Assembly: GCF_013408525.1 (NCBI RefSeq)
Contig: NZ_JACBZM010000001.1
Coordinates: 2,852,001-2,916,000 of the forward strand
DNA length: 64,000 nt
Direction of reading: 5' to 3'
DNA from: Nocardioides aromaticivorans
Lineage (GTDB): Bacteria > Actinomycetota > Actinomycetes > Propionibacteriales > Nocardioidaceae
In this document: positions 16,897 through 29,713 of the stretch, piece after piece
Numbering within the stretch: position 1 is the first letter of the stretch
How the letters are laid out: each line of letters begins with the position of its first letter
The notes under the pieces: generated by a model
The model's database searches: none
What the model was told of the DNA's origin: nothing
The model's input: the letters and a program-made list of their open reading frames with translations, nothing else
Translations under genes and position numbers: made by a program

Positions 16897-17925
16897 GTGA
16901 GCGCCAACCTCTACGACATCCTCAATGTCGACGAGTCCGCGAGCGTCGACGAGATCCGGTCCGCGTGGAAGGCCGCGGTCGCCGACCTCGACCCGACCGA
17001 CCGCCGCTTCCGTGCGTTCAACGACGCCGCGGCCGTGCTGCTGGACACCGACAAGCGGGCGGCGTACGACGCCGAGCTGGCTGCCGCCGCCGCCGACGAC
17101 GCCGAGCTGGCTGCCGCCGCCGCCGACGACGCCGAGCTGGCTGCCGCCGCCGCCGACGACGCCGGAGCGAGCACCGCGGGGGAGGAGCCGGCACCGGCAC
17201 CCGTGACCCTCACCAAGACCGGCACTGCGGCCGGGGAAGACACCGCCGTCAAGGACGCCGTCGACACCGCTGGCACCGCCGACACCGCCAGCGCAGCGAG
17301 CACCGTCACGGCACCGAAGCCGGTCCCGGCGCCGGCTCCCGACCCGGCGCCGGCGAAGCCGGTGAGTGCCGGTCCTCCGGGCTGGGCGCTGGGCGCGGCC
17401 GGCGTGGGCGCGCTCGCCGCGCTGGCCCTCGCGGTCGTGCTGCTCTTGCAGCCCGGCGGCAACGTGTTCGCCGACGACTCGCCCAAGGACGTCGCCGCCG
17501 CCAACGCGAGCTTCGAGAAGGCGTCGCTGTCGGTCGAGGGTGCTGCCGAGCGGATGATCGCCGACGTCTTCTCGTACAACTACAAGACGATGGACGCCGA
17601 CCTCGAGCGCGCCCAGCGGTACGTCACGCCGGAGCTCGGCGCGAAGCAGGCCAAGGGATGGCCCGACATCGCCAAGGACGCCGCCGACCAGAAGCTCGTG
17701 GTCCAGGCGCGTGCCGAGGCGGTGGCGCTCACCCGGGTCAGCCCCGACCGCAAGGACGCCACGGTGGTGGTGTTCCTGGTGCAGGACAGCACCCGCAACG
17801 GGGTCGACCAGACGCCGCTGCGGATGTGGGTGTCGCTCCGGATGGTGCACGACGACGGCAGCGCCGACGGCTGGCTGATCGACGACGTGTGCGTCGACTC
17901 GAACTGCGACAAGCCCGGCAGCTAG
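16897..17925 (+). CDS. Mce-associated membrane protein with J-domain-like N terminus
   Basis: A 342-residue protein in three parts. Residues 1-58 resemble a DnaJ J-domain (LYDILNVDESASVDEIRSAW at 5-24; FNDAAAVLLDTDKRAAYDAE at 41-60), but the HPD tripeptide that activates Hsp70 is missing: the loop reads ADLDPTDRRF. Residues 60-89 are three exact copies of AELAAAAADD, then a disordered Ala/Pro-rich linker. A membrane helix at about 163-185 precedes an outer domain (190-342) similar to Mce-associated proteins, ending CVDSNCDKPGS. It sits 6 bases after the first Mce-associated gene and probably belongs to the operon. J-domain-like cytoplasmic heads on Mce-associated proteins are not something I recognise as characterised. 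Confidence 0.78.
   Translation: MSANLYDILNVDESASVDEIRSAWKAAVADLDPTDRRFRAFNDAAAVLLDTDKRAAYDAELAAAAADDAELAAAAADDAELAAAAADDAGASTAGEEPAPAPVTLTKTGTAAGEDTAVKDAVDTAGTADTASAASTVTAPKPVPAPAPDPAPAKPVSAGPPGWALGAAGVGALAALALAVVLLLQPGGNVFADDSPKDVAAANASFEKASLSVEGAAERMIADVFSYNYKTMDADLERAQRYVTPELGAKQAKGWPDIAKDAADQKLVVQARAEAVALTRVSPDRKDATVVVFLVQDSTRNGVDQTPLRMWVSLRMVHDDGSADGWLIDDVCVDSNCDKPGS
17071..17160 (+). repeat. Three exact 30-bp tandem repeats inside a coding region
   Basis: The unit begins GCCGAGCTGGCTGCCGCC and is repeated three times without a single difference (17071-17100, 17101-17130, 17131-17160). Each copy encodes AELAAAAADD in the Mce-associated J-like protein. Perfect identity at all codon positions indicates recent expansion by slippage or unequal exchange. 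Confidence 0.97.
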
Positions 17926-18122
17926 CGGTCGCTGTGGTCCGCACGCGTGGCGGCCGCGTCTCGTGACGCGTCTCGACGTGCGGCCTTCGACCACGCCTTC
18001 GCTGCGCTCAGGCGTGGCGGCCTTGACCTCTGGCGGTCTCGCGCAGCATGATCGGCGCACCGGTTCGACGGCTGTGAGGCCGAGCCGCTCCTCGACTGCG
18101 AGAAAGTTGCGCAGCCGACATT
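17926..18122. other. Gap between mce operon and rpoB: hairpin, no gene seen
   Basis: Together with 18123-18251 this is a 326-base stretch without a convincing gene. It holds a hairpin at 17991-18017 (CCACGCC with GGCGTGG around TTCGCTGCGCTCA) that may end mce transcription, although no T run follows. The remaining sequence has no coding signature that I trust. The rpoB promoter region begins near its end. Confidence 0.5.
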
Positions 18123-18149
18123 GTGGAGTGCTCGAGTATCGGGTATCGT
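18121..18149 (+). promoter_or_regulatory. Candidate rpoB-rpoC promoter
   Basis: TTGTGG (18121-18126) and TATCGT (18144-18149) are 17 bases apart, giving a leader of about 95 bases before the rpoB TTG. Spacing is ideal and both hexamers match consensus at four positions. Not tested beyond motif matching. Confidence 0.42.
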
Positions 18150-18251
18150 GGCTCCTTGCGCCTGCCCTCAGATGCGCTTCGGCCTGCCCGGTGGCCGATG
18201 ACGTGGTGGACAGGGCGCTCTCGAAGAGTCGAACCCGTCGAAGGACAACTC

Positions 18252-21200
18252 TTGGCCGCGCGCACCACCCCCGGTAAGTCCCGCATTTCTTTCGCGAAGA
18301 TCTCCGAGCCGCTGGCACTGCCGCAGCTCCTCTCGCTCCAGACCGACAGCTTCGACTGGCTGATCGGCAACGAGGCCCACAAGGCTCGTATCGAGGCTCG
18401 TATCGCCGCCGGCGTCGACGCCACCTTCAAGTCCGGTCTCGAGGAGATCTTCGAGGAGATCTCCCCGATCGAGGACTTCTCCGAGACGATGTCGCTCTCG
18501 TTCGAGAACCCCGTGTTCTACGACCCGAAGTACACCGTCGACGAGTGCAAGGAGAAGGACCTCACCTACTCCGCTCCGCTCTACGTCTCGGCCGAGTTCA
18601 CCAACAACGAGACCGGTGAGATCAAGGGCCAGACGGTCTTCATGGGCGACTTCCCGCTCATGACCCCCAAGGGCACCTTCGTCATCAACGGCACCGAGCG
18701 CGTCGTCGTCTCGCAGCTGGTCCGCTCGCCCGGTGTGTACTTCGAGCGCACCGCCGACAAGACGTCCGACAAGGACATCTACACCGCCAAGCTCATCCCG
18801 AGCCGCGGGGCCTGGCTCGAGTTCGAGATCGACAAGCGCGACATGGTCGGCGTCCGTCTCGACCGCAAGCGCAAGCAGAACGTCACCGTCCTGCTCAAGG
18901 CGCTGCAGGCCATCGCCGAGGACACCGGCGAGGCCTACGACTACGACGCCGTGATGGCCGACCTGCGCCAGTACGAGTCGATCCAGCTGACCGAGGAGAA
19001 GGACAACACCTCCGGTCCCGACGACGCGCTGCTCGACATCTACCGCAAGCTCCGTCCGGGCGAGCCGCCGACGCGCGAGGCCGCGCTGACGCTGCTGAAG
19101 AACTACTACTTCAACCCGAAGCGCTACGACCTGGCCAAGGTCGGTCGCTACAAGGTCAACAAGAAGCTCGGCCAGCACGAGGCGTTCGACCAGCAGACGA
19201 TGACGATCGCCGACATGGTGGCGACCATCAAGTACATCGTCCAGCTGCACAACGGCGACGAGTTCGTCACCGCCATCGGTGGCGAGATCCGCAAGGACGC
19301 CGACGGCAAGGACCTCCCGGTCTCCGCCGACGACATCGACCACTTCGGCAACCGCCGCATGCGCACGGTCGGCGAGCTGATCCAGAACCAGCTCCGCACG
19401 GGCCTTGCCCGCATGGAGCGCGTGGTCCGCGAGCGGATGACGACCCAGGACGTCGAGGCGATCACGCCGCAGTCGCTGATCAACATCCGCCCGGTCGTGG
19501 CGGCGCTGAAGGAGTTCTTCGGCACCTCGCAGCTCTCGCAGTTCATGGACCAGACCAACCCGATCGCCGGCCTGACGCACAAGCGTCGCCTCTCGGCGCT
19601 CGGCCCCGGTGGTCTGTCCCGTGACCGCGCCGGCATGGAGGTCCGTGACGTCCACCCGTCGCACTACGGCCGCATGTGCCCGATCGAGACGCCGGAAGGC
19701 CCGAACATCGGTCTGATCGGCTCGCTGGCCTCCTACGGCCGGATCAACCCGTTCGGCTTCGTGGAGACCCCCTACCGCAAGGTCGCGGGCGGCACGGTCA
19801 CCGACCAGATCGACTACCTCACCGCCGACGACGAGGACCGCTACGTCATCGCCCAGGCGAACGCGGCGCTCGACAAGAACAACAAGTTCGTCGAGGACCG
19901 CGTGCTGGTCCGCCAGCGCAACGGCGAGGTCGCCGAGGTCCCGGCCGACGAGGTCGACTACATGGACGTCTCGCCGCGCCAGATGGTGTCGGTCGCGACC
20001 GCCCTGATCCCGTTCCTCGAGCACGACGACGCCAACCGTGCGCTCATGGGCGCCAACATGCAGCGTCAGGCCGTTCCGCTCATCAAGAGCGACAGCCCGA
20101 TCGTCGGCACCGGCATCGAGTTCCGCGCCGCGGTCGACGCCGGTGACGTCGTCGTCGCGACCAAGGCCGGCGTCGTGAAGTCCGTGTCGGCCGACCTGGT
20201 CGAGACCATGGACGACGACGGTGGCTACTCGTCGTACCGCCTCGCGAAGTTCAAGCGCTCCAACCAGGGCACCTGCATCAACCAGCGTCCGCTGGTCGAG
20301 GCCGGCGACCGCCTCGAGGTCGGCTCGCCGATCGCCGACGGCCCCTGCACGGACAACGCCGAGATGGCCCTGGGCACCAACCTCCTCGTGGCGTTCATGC
20401 CGTGGGAGGGCCACAACTACGAGGATGCCATCATCCTCAGCCAGCGCCTGGTGCAGGAGGACGTCCTCACCTCGATCCACATCGAGGAGCACGAGGTCGA
20501 CGCCCGCGACACCAAGCTGGGCCCGGAGGAGATCACGCGGGACATCCCGAACGTCTCCGAGGAGATGCTGGCCGACCTCGACGAGCGCGGCATCATCCGC
20601 ATCGGTGCCGAGGTCCGCGACGGCGACCTGCTGGTCGGCAAGGTCACGCCCAAGGGCGAGACCGAGCTCACCCCCGAGGAGCGCCTGCTCCGCGCGATCT
20701 TCGGTGAGAAGGCGCGCGAGGTCCGCGACACCTCGATGAAGGTCCCCCACGGCGAGACCGGCACGGTCATCGGCGTCCGGGTCTTCGACCGCGAGGAGGG
20801 CGACGAGCTCCCGCCGGGCGTCAACCAGCTGGTGCGCGTCTACGTCGCGCAGAAGCGGAAGATCTCCGTGGGTGACAAGCTCGCCGGCCGTCACGGCAAC
20901 AAGGGCGTCATCGCGAAGATCCTGCCCGTCGAGGACATGCCGTTCATGGAGGACGGCACGCCGGTCGACGTCGTGCTCAACCCGCTGGGTGTTCCGCGAC
21001 GCATGAACATCGGCCAGATCCTCGAGCTGCACCTGGGCTGGCTCGGCAAGCAGGGCTGGCACATCGACGCCGACCTCAAGAACGAGGACTGGGCCCAGCG
21101 CCTGACGGCCATCGGTGCCGACCAGGCCGACCCGAACACCAAGCTGGCGACCCCCGTCTTCGACGGCGCCCGCGAGGACGAGATCACCGGCCTCCTCGGC

Positions 21201-21761
21201 CAGACGCTGCCCAACCGCGACGGCGTCCGGATGGTCAAGGAGACCGGCAAGGCCCACCTGTTCGACGGTCGCTCCGGCGAGCCGTTCAAGGACCCGGTCT
21301 CGGTCGGCTACATGTACATCCTCAAGCTCCACCACCTGGTCGACGACAAGATCCACGCGCGTTCGACCGGCCCCTACTCGATGATCACGCAGCAGCCGCT
21401 GGGCGGTAAGGCCCAGTTCGGTGGCCAGCGGTTCGGTGAGATGGAGGTCTGGGCGATGGAGGCGTACGGCGCCGCCTACGCCCTCCAGGAGCTGCTGACC
21501 ATCAAGTCCGACGACGTGCCGGGTCGCGTCAAGGTCTACGAGGCCATCGTGAAGGGCGAGAACATCCCCGACTCGGGCATCCCGGAGTCGTTCAAGGTTC
21601 TCGTCAAGGAGATGCAGTCGCTCTGCCTCAACGTGGAGGTCCTGTCCCAGGACGGCACCCCCATCGAGATGCGTGACGCGGAGGAGGACGTCTTCCGCGC
21701 CGCCGAGGAGCTCGGCATCGACCTGTCCCGTCGCGAGCCCAGCTCGGTCGAAGAGGTGTGA
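18252..21761 (+). CDS. rpoB: DNA-directed RNA polymerase subunit beta
   Basis: The beta subunit, 1169 residues, full length. I start at TTG 18252 ([20 protein letters not shown]) because AAGGA lies six bases upstream and homologues begin here; actinobacterial rpoB commonly uses TTG. The rifampicin region [14 protein letters not shown] through [13 protein letters not shown] is intact, with the usual sensitive residues Asp433, His443 and Ser448 (equivalent to E. coli 516, 526 and 531), so rifampicin sensitivity is predicted. The C terminus PSSVEEV is normal. rpoC follows after 83 bases. Confidence 0.98.
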   Translation: MAARTTPGKSRISFAKISEPLALPQLLSLQTDSFDWLIGNEAHKARIEARIAAGVDATFKSGLEEIFEEISPIEDFSETMSLSFENPVFYDPKYTVDECKEKDLTYSAPLYVSAEFTNNETGEIKGQTVFMGDFPLMTPKGTFVINGTERVVVSQLVRSPGVYFERTADKTSDKDIYTAKLIPSRGAWLEFEIDKRDMVGVRLDRKRKQNVTVLLKALQAIAEDTGEAYDYDAVMADLRQYESIQLTEEKDNTSGPDDALLDIYRKLRPGEPPTREAALTLLKNYYFNPKRYDLAKVGRYKVNKKLGQHEAFDQQTMTIADMVATIKYIVQLHNGDEFVTAIGGEIRKDADGKDLPVSADDIDHFGNRRMRTVGELIQNQLRTGLARMERVVRERMTTQDVEAITPQSLINIRPVVAALKEFFGTSQLSQFMDQTNPIAGLTHKRRLSALGPGGLSRDRAGMEVRDVHPSHYGRMCPIETPEGPNIGLIGSLASYGRINPFGFVETPYRKVAGGTVTDQIDYLTADDEDRYVIAQANAALDKNNKFVEDRVLVRQRNGEVAEVPADEVDYMDVSPRQMVSVATALIPFLEHDDANRALMGANMQRQAVPLIKSDSPIVGTGIEFRAAVDAGDVVVATKAGVVKSVSADLVETMDDDGGYSSYRLAKFKRSNQGTCINQRPLVEAGDRLEVGSPIADGPCTDNAEMALGTNLLVAFMPWEGHNYEDAIILSQRLVQEDVLTSIHIEEHEVDARDTKLGPEEITRDIPNVSEEMLADLDERGIIRIGAEVRDGDLLVGKVTPKGETELTPEERLLRAIFGEKAREVRDTSMKVPHGETGTVIGVRVFDREEGDELPPGVNQLVRVYVAQKRKISVGDKLAGRHGNKGVIAKILPVEDMPFMEDGTPVDVVLNPLGVPRRMNIGQILELHLGWLGKQGWHIDADLKNEDWAQRLTAIGADQADPNTKLATPVFDGAREDEITGLLGQTLPNRDGVRMVKETGKAHLFDGRSGEPFKDPVSVGYMYILKLHHLVDDKIHARSTGPYSMITQQPLGGKAQFGGQRFGEMEVWAMEAYGAAYALQELLTIKSDDVPGRVKVYEAIVKGENIPDSGIPESFKVLVKEMQSLCLNVEVLSQDGTPIEMRDAEEDVFRAAEELGIDLSRREPSSVEEV

Positions 21762-21844
21762 GCCGCGTGGCGCGCCTCCGGGCGCGCCACGCCTCCACCC
21801 CACCTACTTCACTTTCCAAGAACTAACGAAGGACAGCAGCCATC

Positions 21845-25726
<3,882 letters not shown>

Positions 25727-25737
25727 GTCCGTCGCAA

Positions 25738-25782
25738 CGGAACGCCCGTCCTCCCTCGGGGAGGGCGGGCGTTCCGCATTTC
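25738..25782 (+). terminator. Terminator after rpoC
   Basis: CGGAACGCCCGTCCTCCC pairs with GGGAGGGCGGGCGTTCCG (one mismatch) around a short loop, followed by CATTTCC. It lies 12 bases after the rpoC stop and has the same downstream CATTTCC as the rplA terminator. Confidence 0.85.
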
Positions 25783-25832
25783 CGCGCACCGGAGGCGAGA
25801 ACCGGAGGGCCGCAGGCGGCGTCACACCTGGC

Positions 25833-26354
25833 ATGAAGACCCTCCTCCGCCTGCTGGCCGCCACCGCACTCCTCGTGGCGGGATCCTTCCTCGTGCCCTC
25901 CCCGGGCCCCGCGACCGCCGCCGCAGCGGTGGGCGTGCCCGGATGTCGCAACGCCGACCTCCACGCGCGCTACCGGGCGACCGACAACGGGGCCGGACAC
26001 CGCTACGGGAAGATCGTGCTGACCAACGTGTCGACCCACTCCTGCCGCACCGGCGGCTTCGGCGGGCTGTCGTACGTCGGCGGTGGCGACGGCACGCAGA
26101 TCGGCGCACCCGCGACCCGCGAGGGCACCGCCACGTCGTTCGTCCTGGCCCCCGGGCAGCGTGCCGTGAGCCGGGTCGACGAGGTCGTCGCCGATCTGTA
26201 CGACGCCGCGACCTGCCGCCCGCGCGCCGTGGACGGCTTCCGGGTCTACGTCCCGAACGCCACCCGGTCGCAGTTCATCGCCCATCGCACCCGCGGCTGC
26301 CTGAACCCGGCCGTGCACCTGATCTCCCACACGGCGTACCGCAAGGTCGGGTGA
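25833..26354 (+). CDS. Secreted DUF4232-type protein
   Basis: A 173-residue protein with a signal peptide (MKTLLRLLAATALLVAGSFL; likely cleavage after the Ala-rich stretch near residue 31) and a DUF4232-like domain. The domain has Cys pairs in GCRNADLHARY and SCRTGGFGG, a GHRYGKIVLTN strand, and a second pair in the C-terminal third. No catalytic residues are apparent; secreted proteins of this family are of unknown role. It is a second DUF4232-type gene in the window (the other is at 2711), but this one has no lipobox. The next gene starts 26 bases later. Confidence 0.8.
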   Translation: MKTLLRLLAATALLVAGSFLVPSPGPATAAAAVGVPGCRNADLHARYRATDNGAGHRYGKIVLTNVSTHSCRTGGFGGLSYVGGGDGTQIGAPATREGTATSFVLAPGQRAVSRVDEVVADLYDAATCRPRAVDGFRVYVPNATRSQFIAHRTRGCLNPAVHLISHTAYRKVG

Positions 26355-26380
26355 GTCGGGGCAACTGCGAGAATGGGCGC

Positions 26381-27625
26381 ATGAGCGACGCGCCCTCCCT
26401 GAGCACCGACGTCCTGGTGGTCGGCGCGGGGCCGGCCGGCTCCGCGGCAGCGGCGTGGGCCGCCCGGGCCGGCCTGGACGTCGTCCTCGCCGATGCGGCG
26501 ACCTTCCCCCGCGACAAGACCTGCGGTGACGGCCTCACGCCGCGCGCCATCGGCGAGCTCGAGCGGCTCGGCCTGCGCGACTGGGTGCGCTCGCACACGG
26601 TCAACCAGGGCCTGCGGGCCCACGGCTTCGGCCAGACGCTGCACCTGCCCTGGCCCGGCGGCAATCTGCCGGACTGGGGCAGTGCCGTCGCCCGGACCGA
26701 GCTCGACGACCACCTGCGCACCACCGCCCTCGACGCGGGCGCGGCCGGGCTCGAGGGCGCCCGGGCGGTCGACGTACGGATGGACGGCGACCGGGTCGCG
26801 GCCGTGGTGTTCAAGGACGGCCGGGAGGTCGCCTGCAAGCGGCTCGTCGTCGCCGACGGCGTCCGCTCGCCGCTGGGCAAGGTGCTCGGGCGCGAGTGGC
26901 ACCGCGACACCGTGTACGGCGTGGCCGGGCGCTGCTACGTGAAGTCGACCCGTGCCGACGACCCCTGGATCAGCTCCCACCTGGAGCTGCGGGGCGAGCA
27001 GGACGAGATCCTGTCCGGCTACGGCTGGATCTTCCCGCTCGGCGCCGGGGCGGGCGAGGTCAACCTCGGCGCGGGCACCCTCGCGACCGCGAAGCGTCCG
27101 GCCGACGTGGCGATCAAGCCGCTGATGAAGCTCTACGCCGACCGGCTGCGTGAGGAGTTCGGCCTCGGCGACGAGCTGCGGATGCCGACGTCGGCGCTGC
27201 TGCCCATGGGCGGCGCGGTCTCGCACGTCGCCGGCCGCAACTGGGCCCTGATCGGCGATGCCGCTGCCTGTGTCAACCCGCTCAACGGCGAGGGCATCGA
27301 CTACGGCCTCGAGACCGGCCGCCTGGTCGCCGAGCTGCTCGCCGAGACCCCCGACGTGGACCTCGCGACCGTGTGGCCGGAGATCCTCCGCGCCCACTAC
27401 GGCGAGTCCTTCTCCATCGCCCGCCGCCTCGCCGGCCTGGTCACCGTGCCGCGCCTGCTGCCGGCCCTGGGGCCGGTCGGCATGCGCTCGGACCTGCTGA
27501 TGACCCTCGCCCTTCGCTGGATGGGCAACCTGGTCACCGACGAGGACCGCGACCGCTCCGCCCGGGTCTGGCGGTGGGCCGGCCGGCGCTCGCTGGCGCG
27601 CGACGCCCGACCGCCCTTTGCCTGA
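26381..27625 (+). CDS. Geranylgeranyl reductase family FAD-dependent oxidoreductase (MenJ-like)
   Basis: A flavoprotein that reduces isoprenoid double bonds; in mycobacteria the MenJ homologue saturates one unit of the menaquinone side chain. The 414-residue protein has the FAD dinucleotide-binding motif VVGAGPAG (13-20), the family signature FPRDKTCGDGLTPRA (42-56) with its conserved Cys48, and the second FAD motif GDAAACVNPLNGEGI starting at residue 292. The start ATG 26381 follows GAGAATGGGCGC. The menaquinone role is an inference; a phytyl- or geranylgeranyl-lipid substrate is possible. Confidence 0.85.
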   Translation: MSDAPSLSTDVLVVGAGPAGSAAAAWAARAGLDVVLADAATFPRDKTCGDGLTPRAIGELERLGLRDWVRSHTVNQGLRAHGFGQTLHLPWPGGNLPDWGSAVARTELDDHLRTTALDAGAAGLEGARAVDVRMDGDRVAAVVFKDGREVACKRLVVADGVRSPLGKVLGREWHRDTVYGVAGRCYVKSTRADDPWISSHLELRGEQDEILSGYGWIFPLGAGAGEVNLGAGTLATAKRPADVAIKPLMKLYADRLREEFGLGDELRMPTSALLPMGGAVSHVAGRNWALIGDAAACVNPLNGEGIDYGLETGRLVAELLAETPDVDLATVWPEILRAHYGESFSIARRLAGLVTVPRLLPALGPVGMRSDLLMTLALRWMGNLVTDEDRDRSARVWRWAGRRSLARDARPPFA

Positions 27626-27674
27626 CCCGAACCGTCGCGCCACTAGGGTGGAGGGCGACGGACAGGAGGCGGCG

Positions 27675-28559
27675 ATGGCGCAGCGGGTGCAACGACTGGC
27701 GGCGTACGCCGTCATCGTCCGGGGCGACCAGATCCTGCTCTCCCGGCTCTCCGAGCGGGTGACGAAGAAGGAGCTGTGGTCGCTGCCGGGTGGCGGTGTC
27801 GACCACGGCGAGGACCCGGCGGACGCCGTGGTGCGCGAGGTCTACGAGGAGACCGGGCTCGACGTCACCATCGACCGGACGGCCCAGGTCCACTCGCTGC
27901 ACGTCGAGGACTCCTGGCGGCGCGGCCGGCGCGTCGACGCCCACTCGGTGCGGATCGTCTACGAGGGCTGGGTCCCGGCCGATGCGCCCGAGCCGCACGT
28001 CACCGAGGTCGACGGGAGCACCGCCGAGGCGGCGTGGAAGCCGGTCGCCGGGGTGCTGGACGGCTCCGTGCCGACGGTCAGCCTCGTGGGTGACGCCCTG
28101 GCGTCGTACACGGTCCGGCAGCGGCAGCGCACGGCCGCCTACGCCTATGTGGTCCGCGACGGCGCGATCCTGCTGACCCGCACCTCCGACCTCGCACCCG
28201 ACCCCGGCACGTGGCACCTGCCCGGTGGCGGCATCGACCACGGTGAGTCGCCGACCGACACGATCCGGCGCGAGCTGTGGGAGGAGGCCGGCCTGGAGGG
28301 CTCGGCCACCGCCCTGCTCACGGTGCTCGACCACCACTTCACCGGCACCGCGCCCAACGGCCGGGCCGAGGACTTCCACGCGATCGGGATCATCTACCGC
28401 GCCGAGGTCGGCCCGGGGGAGCCGCGCGTCGTGGAGGAGGGTGGTACGACGGACGCGGTGGCCTGGGTGCCGCTCGCCGACATCGCGGCCGGCCGGCTCA
28501 AGGTCTACGGCTCGGTGCGCGCGGCCATCGAGGTCGCCGGCGATACCGTGCAGGTGTGA
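27675..28559 (+). CDS. Tandem Nudix hydrolase-domain protein
   Basis: A 294-residue protein made of two Nudix domains, each with a complete Nudix box GX5EX7REUXEEXGU: the first at residues 40-62 (VDHGEDPADAVVREVYEETG) and the second at 185-207 (IDHGESPTDTIRRELWEEAG). Both retain all catalytic glutamates, so both could hydrolyse nucleoside diphosphate-linked substrates. The halves share the layout AYAVIVRGDQILLSR and AYAYVVRDGAILLTR, showing an internal duplication. ATG 27675 follows GGAGGCGGCG. The substrate cannot be told from sequence. It converges on a secreted protein gene with a 25-base gap. Confidence 0.88.
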   Translation: MAQRVQRLAAYAVIVRGDQILLSRLSERVTKKELWSLPGGGVDHGEDPADAVVREVYEETGLDVTIDRTAQVHSLHVEDSWRRGRRVDAHSVRIVYEGWVPADAPEPHVTEVDGSTAEAAWKPVAGVLDGSVPTVSLVGDALASYTVRQRQRTAAYAYVVRDGAILLTRTSDLAPDPGTWHLPGGGIDHGESPTDTIRRELWEEAGLEGSATALLTVLDHHFTGTAPNGRAEDFHAIGIIYRAEVGPGEPRVVEEGGTTDAVAWVPLADIAAGRLKVYGSVRAAIEVAGDTVQV

Positions 28560-28584
28560 GCCGGCGACCCCGCAGCCGGTGGGC

Positions 28585-29622
28585 TCAGATCCGCGCGCGG
28601 TACTTGTAGCGCAGCGTCGCGGAGTGCACCCAGTAGGCCCGCCAGCCGGTGACGGTCGTGGCCACCACGTAACGGGTCTGGCTCGGACGCGATCCGCTCT
28701 TGCGGATGGAGCCGTCGCAGCAGCGGTCGAGGGCGGAGCGCTCGCCGCTGACGGACCAGCTGATCTCCCAGGCGCTAGCCGGGATCGCGAAGCCGAAGGA
28801 CAGCCGGGCATAGCGTCCGCCCCAGCAGTCGAGCTCGGCCGAGCCGTCTTGCCAGGTGATGTAGCAGCTGCCGCGGGTCGCGGGGGATGCCTGGGTGGCG
28901 TTGCGGCGCTTGGTGGCCGTCCGGGTCACCACGGCCGTCGTCGCCGTGACCACGCGGCTGACCGACCGGGACTCGCCGGCGCCGTTCTGTGCCTCGAGGG
29001 TGATCCTGTAGCGGCCCGCCGGCACCTTCGCGCCCGCATTGGTCAGCCCGTTCCAATAGACGGTGCGGCGACCGCGGTGCAGCTCCTGGGAGAAGATCCG
29101 TACGGTGCGCCCGGCTGAGTTGCGCACGATGGTGGTGACCTCGGCGCGCTGGTTGAGCGTGATGCTGAACCCGACGCGGTCGCGGTAGCCGTCGCGGACG
29201 ATCGGGTAGAAGGTCGCCGGTGAGACGACCGGGTCGCCCAGGCTCAGCGGGGCCCACGGCGCGCTGAAGGTGCCGATCGTGGTCCAGCCGGCGGTGGTGG
29301 ACGACGACACCTGGACGCGGTAGTCGCCGCCCTCGACGAGAGCGGGGACGCTGAACTCCTCGACGCTGTCGTAGCCGTAGAGCGTGGTCTCGGCGATCAC
29401 GCCGCTCGGACCGGCGACGCGTACGTCGAACCAGTCGCCGGAGTCGCCCATGTCGAGCTGGATCGGGCCGGTGAAGCCGAGCTCGACCTGGCTGCCGTCG
29501 ACAGGCGCGATGAGGACGGGGTTGGTCCCGGCGCGCGCCGGCGCGGACACGACGGCCATGACGGCCGACACGCAGGCCAGGGTGGCGAGCAGGAGGACGA
29601 GCCTCCGGACGAGGACGGACAT
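28585..29622 (-). CDS. Secreted protein with FlgD-like Ig domain
   Basis: A 345-residue exported protein. It starts with a signal peptide (basic head VLVRRLVLLLATLACVSAVM, likely cleavage after ARA near residue 31). The middle contains a segment close to FlgD/Vpr Ig-like domains (RTVYWNGLTNAGAKVPAGRY), which often occur in secreted proteases and adhesins. The C-terminal 110 residues carry two Cys pairs (GSCYITW and ELDCWGG; DRCCDG) and many aromatic residues, possibly a binding domain. I see no catalytic motif. It is divergent from the alcohol dehydrogenase gene at 29714. Confidence 0.72.
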   Translation of the reverse strand: MSVLVRRLVLLLATLACVSAVMAVVSAPARAGTNPVLIAPVDGSQVELGFTGPIQLDMGDSGDWFDVRVAGPSGVIAETTLYGYDSVEEFSVPALVEGGDYRVQVSSSTTAGWTTIGTFSAPWAPLSLGDPVVSPATFYPIVRDGYRDRVGFSITLNQRAEVTTIVRNSAGRTVRIFSQELHRGRRTVYWNGLTNAGAKVPAGRYRITLEAQNGAGESRSVSRVVTATTAVVTRTATKRRNATQASPATRGSCYITWQDGSAELDCWGGRYARLSFGFAIPASAWEISWSVSGERSALDRCCDGSIRKSGSRPSQTRYVVATTVTGWRAYWVHSATLRYKYRARI

Positions 29623-29713
29623 GGAAGGAACCTCCGGTCGGACGGGTGCAACGCCCCGGACAGTAGGGCGGGCGCCCGACGGAACCCTCGCCGGGATGGC
29701 CTACGGTGACCGG

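Noticed and set aside
18123..18251. 43-codon N-terminal extension of rpoB from ATG 18123
   Set aside because: It has no similarity to RpoB, overlaps the likely promoter, and TTG 18252 with AAGGA upstream gives the standard start.
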